Shown piece after piece: positions 62,210 through 64,000 of a DNA stretch of 64,000 nt. This stretch comes from Sulfurimicrobium sp964552675. GTDB lineage: Bacteria; Pseudomonadota; Gammaproteobacteria; Burkholderiales; Sulfuricellaceae. Positions within the stretch are counted from its first letter, which is position 1; each line of letters begins with the position of its first letter. The notes under the pieces were generated by a model. That model saw only the letters and a list, made by a program, of their open reading frames with translations, searched no databases and was not told the origin of the DNA. The position numbers and the translations under genes were made by a program. The stretch covers positions 48,290 to 112,289 of the forward strand of contig CAZKHJ010000006.1 of assembly GCA_964552675.1 (NCBI GenBank). The letters run 5' to 3'.

Positions 62210-62241
62210 AAAAAAAAGCGCGGTTCACACGAACCGCGCTT
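62210..62241 (-). terminator. Terminator of dnaE
   Basis: On the minus strand AAGCGCGGTTC and GAACCGCGCTT form an 11-base stem around GTGT, followed by a run of T (the A run at 62210-62217). It lies 130 bases past the dnaE stop. The 62242-62371 interval holds no gene. Confidence 0.85.
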
Positions 62242-62371
62242 AAAATCCACCAAAAAAGGAGGATGGAGGAGACAACACAAAAAATCTCAAAAGGGGATAT
62301 GAGCATTTCCGTGTTGATAAGAATTATCTAATATAATAATTCTCTTGGCAAGCGCTATTTATAATTATTTT

Positions 62372-64000
62372 CTAATATACGACTTGCACGTTTTCTTCCA
62401 TCAGCCGTTCTCTCAGATTCTTCAGCAGGTTGTCGCTTAAATCCACGCGCCAGCCTTCTCCCAGTTCCAGTTCACAGTTGGCCCCGGCGTTGCGATAGGC
62501 AATGCGCACCGGGCAGCCGCCATTGCGGTGGGGCGTCAGCAGTTCCCTGAGCGCAGCGACGCTGCTGGCGCCGTTGCAGGTGAGGCGCATGGTTTTGGCG
62601 AAGCGGGTGCGCCCACCCGCCAGGTCCATCAGCTTGTCCACCGCGACGCGAAACCCGCCGGAGTAATCATCCTTGCTGACCTTGCCTTCCACGATCAGCA
62701 ACTGGTCTTCCTTGAGCAGATCGCGATGGGCGTCCAGCATTTCGCTGTACACGGCCACGTCCTGGCGGGCGCTGCCGTCATCCAGGGTGACAAACGCCAT
62801 CTTGCCGCGCCGCGTCATCTGGGTACGGATGGCATAGATCATGCCCGCCATCAGGACGGGCTGCTGCTGTGGCGCCAGATCGGCCAGCCGGGTGCGGATG
62901 AAGACGGACAGCTCCTTGCGGTAGGCGTCGTAAGGGTGGCCGCTGAAATAGAAGCCCAGGCTTTTCTTTTCGTTGAACAGGCGCTCCGCCTCGTCCCAGC
63001 GCGGCACCGCTACCAGGTTTTCGGCGGAATCTCCCGCCGTATCCTCGCCGAACAGGCTGGCCTGGTTGAGCGAACGCTGGTGCTGCTCAGCCGATTCCAT
63101 CGCCAGGCCGACCGAGGCCAGCAGGGCGGCGCGGTCATCGGTGATGGAATCGAACGCCCCGGCGCACACCAGCGCCTCAATGGTGCGGCGGTTGACGATG
63201 CGCTTGTCGACGCGGCGGCAGAAGTCGAACAGGTCGCGGAACGGGCCGCCGGCCTTGCGCTCGGCTTCGATGGACAGCACCGCCTGCTCGCCTGTGCCCT
63301 TGACCGCGCCCAGGCCGTAGCGGATTTCCGTGCGGGACACCGGCTCGAAGCGGTAGTTGGAAACGTTGATGTCCGGCCCCAGCACCTTGACCTTGTTGGC
63401 CAGGGTGTCCTCGTAGAACACCTTGAGCTGGTCGGTGTTGTCCAGTTCCGAGGACAGGGTGGCGGCCATGAAGGCGGCGGTGTGGTGCGCCTTGAGCCAG
63501 GCGGTCTGGTAGGACACCACGGCGTAGGCGGCGGTGTGCGACTTGTTGAAGCCGTATTCGGCGAACTTCTCCATCAGGTCGAACAGGCGCATGGCAAGCT
63601 CGCTGCCGTAGCCCTTCTCCTCCGCGCCCTTGCTGAACAGTTCGCGGTGCTTGGCCATTTCGTCGGCTTTTTTCTTGCCCATGGCGCGGCGCAGCAAGTC
63701 GGCGCCGCCCAGGGTGTAGCCGCCGATGATCTGCGAGATCTGCATCACCTGTTCCTGATACACGATCACGCCGTAGGTCGGCGTGAGGCAGGCCTTGAGG
63801 TCCTCATGGAAATAGTCGATCTTCTGCAGGCCCTTCTTGCGCAGGATGAAATCGTCCACCATGCCCGAGCCGAGCGGGCCGGGGCGGTAAAGGGCCAGCA
63901 CCGCGATGATGTCCTCGAAGCGGTCCGGCTGCAGCTTGGCCAGCAGCTTCTTCATGCCGTCCGATTCGAGCTGGAACACCGCCGTGGTATTGGCCTTCTT
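62372..64000 (-). CDS. dnaE: DNA polymerase III alpha subunit, C-terminal part
   Basis: The frame continues past the right edge, so only the last 542 residues are seen. They contain the polymerase finger region TTAVFQLESDGMKKLLAKLQ, RPGPLGSGMVDDFILRKKG, TYGVIVYQEQVMQISQIIGG, KFAEYGFNKSHTAAYAVVSY, a helix-hairpin-helix region and the OB domain near MAGMIYAIRTQMTRRGKMAF. DnaE is the replicative polymerase. No intein or break appears in the visible part. A terminator follows the stop. Confidence 0.98.
   Translation of the reverse strand, partial: KKANTTAVFQLESDGMKKLLAKLQPDRFEDIIAVLALYRPGPLGSGMVDDFILRKKGLQKIDYFHEDLKACLTPTYGVIVYQEQVMQISQIIGGYTLGGADLLRRAMGKKKADEMAKHRELFSKGAEEKGYGSELAMRLFDLMEKFAEYGFNKSHTAAYAVVSYQTAWLKAHHTAAFMAATLSSELDNTDQLKVFYEDTLANKVKVLGPDINVSNYRFEPVSRTEIRYGLGAVKGTGEQAVLSIEAERKAGGPFRDLFDFCRRVDKRIVNRRTIEALVCAGAFDSITDDRAALLASVGLAMESAEQHQRSLNQASLFGEDTAGDSAENLVAVPRWDEAERLFNEKKSLGFYFSGHPYDAYRKELSVFIRTRLADLAPQQQPVLMAGMIYAIRTQMTRRGKMAFVTLDDGSARQDVAVYSEMLDAHRDLLKEDQLLIVEGKVSKDDYSGGFRVAVDKLMDLAGGRTRFAKTMRLTCNGASSVAALRELLTPHRNGGCPVRIAYRNAGANCELELGEGWRVDLSDNLLKNLRERLMEENVQVVY

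Noticed and set aside
62052..62306. Minus-strand open frame of 84 codons between dnaE and the toxin gene
   Set aside because: It spans the dnaE terminator and the toxin operator and has no family or ribosome site.

Overview
The window is about 62% GC, densely packed, and reads as the chromosome of an autotrophic betaproteobacterium. The closest fit is a sulfur- or iron-oxidising member of Nitrosomonadales (Sulfuricella/Gallionella/Thiobacillus-like). This rests on a form IA RuBisCO operon (cbbL-cbbS-cbbQ-cbbO) with divergent cbbR, a beta-carbonic anhydrase, PEP carboxylase, DsrC/DsrE-family and SoxW-like proteins, and betaproteobacterial housekeeping neighbourhoods (proS, rppH, lpxH/ppi, dnaE). 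The genus is an inference; no rRNA or tRNA gene lies in the window.

Layout. 1-5.1 kb: two hybrid histidine kinases and the start of a third signalling protein, all on the minus strand. 5.2-9.5 kb: a translationally coupled wrbA/HugZ-like/DUF2069 set, the BrkB-family yihY gene, and a large PilZ-like protein. 9.6-13.2 kb: an overlapping series of YqhA, two secreted thioredoxin-fold proteins, a TolC-like protein and a membrane-fusion protein. 13.2-17 kb: a MITE-like repeat, a cobalamin riboswitch, then btuB-cobO-btuF. 17-23.4 kb: DUF3530 hydrolase, hemerythrin, lytic transglycosylase, proS, a spermidine-synthase-like gene, an orphan MqsA-type antitoxin, rppH and a CBS protein. 23.4-25.96 kb: an AT-richer island with a truncated integron integrase and two 63-bp attC-like sites following two secreted-protein genes, bracketed by two near-identical terminator hairpins. 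26-30.3 kb: a MacAB-like ABC exporter with two permeases. 30.3-33.1 kb: a DsrC-like/MarR/Yip1/Fe-alcohol dehydrogenase group sharing a 15-bp operator motif. 33-34.8 kb: a CZB-GGDEF diguanylate cyclase and a PIN toxin-antitoxin pair. 34.9-40.3 kb: DAHP synthase, lpxH, two cyclophilins, an L,D-transpeptidase and a TPR protein. 40.4-44.8 kb: an RND pump and adaptor. 44.9-54.4 kb: the Calvin-cycle region. 54.5-64 kb: ppc, glnS, a copper chaperone, an rRNA-methyltransferase-like gene, DsrE, a toxin-antitoxin pair and the 3' part of dnaE.

The carbon-fixation genes work together: CbbR controls cbbLS, CbbQ/CbbO activate RuBisCO, carbonic anhydrase and PEP carboxylase handle inorganic carbon, and a class II aldolase serves the cycle. 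A PurE-family protein and two uncharacterised genes sit among them. The strongest unusual signals are: small mobile repeats, including a CTAG-flanked MITE family whose end forms the stop codon of two neighbouring genes; a palindromic repeat inserted in frame in cbbO; a decayed integron; and several putative self-regulated modules with visible palindromic operators.
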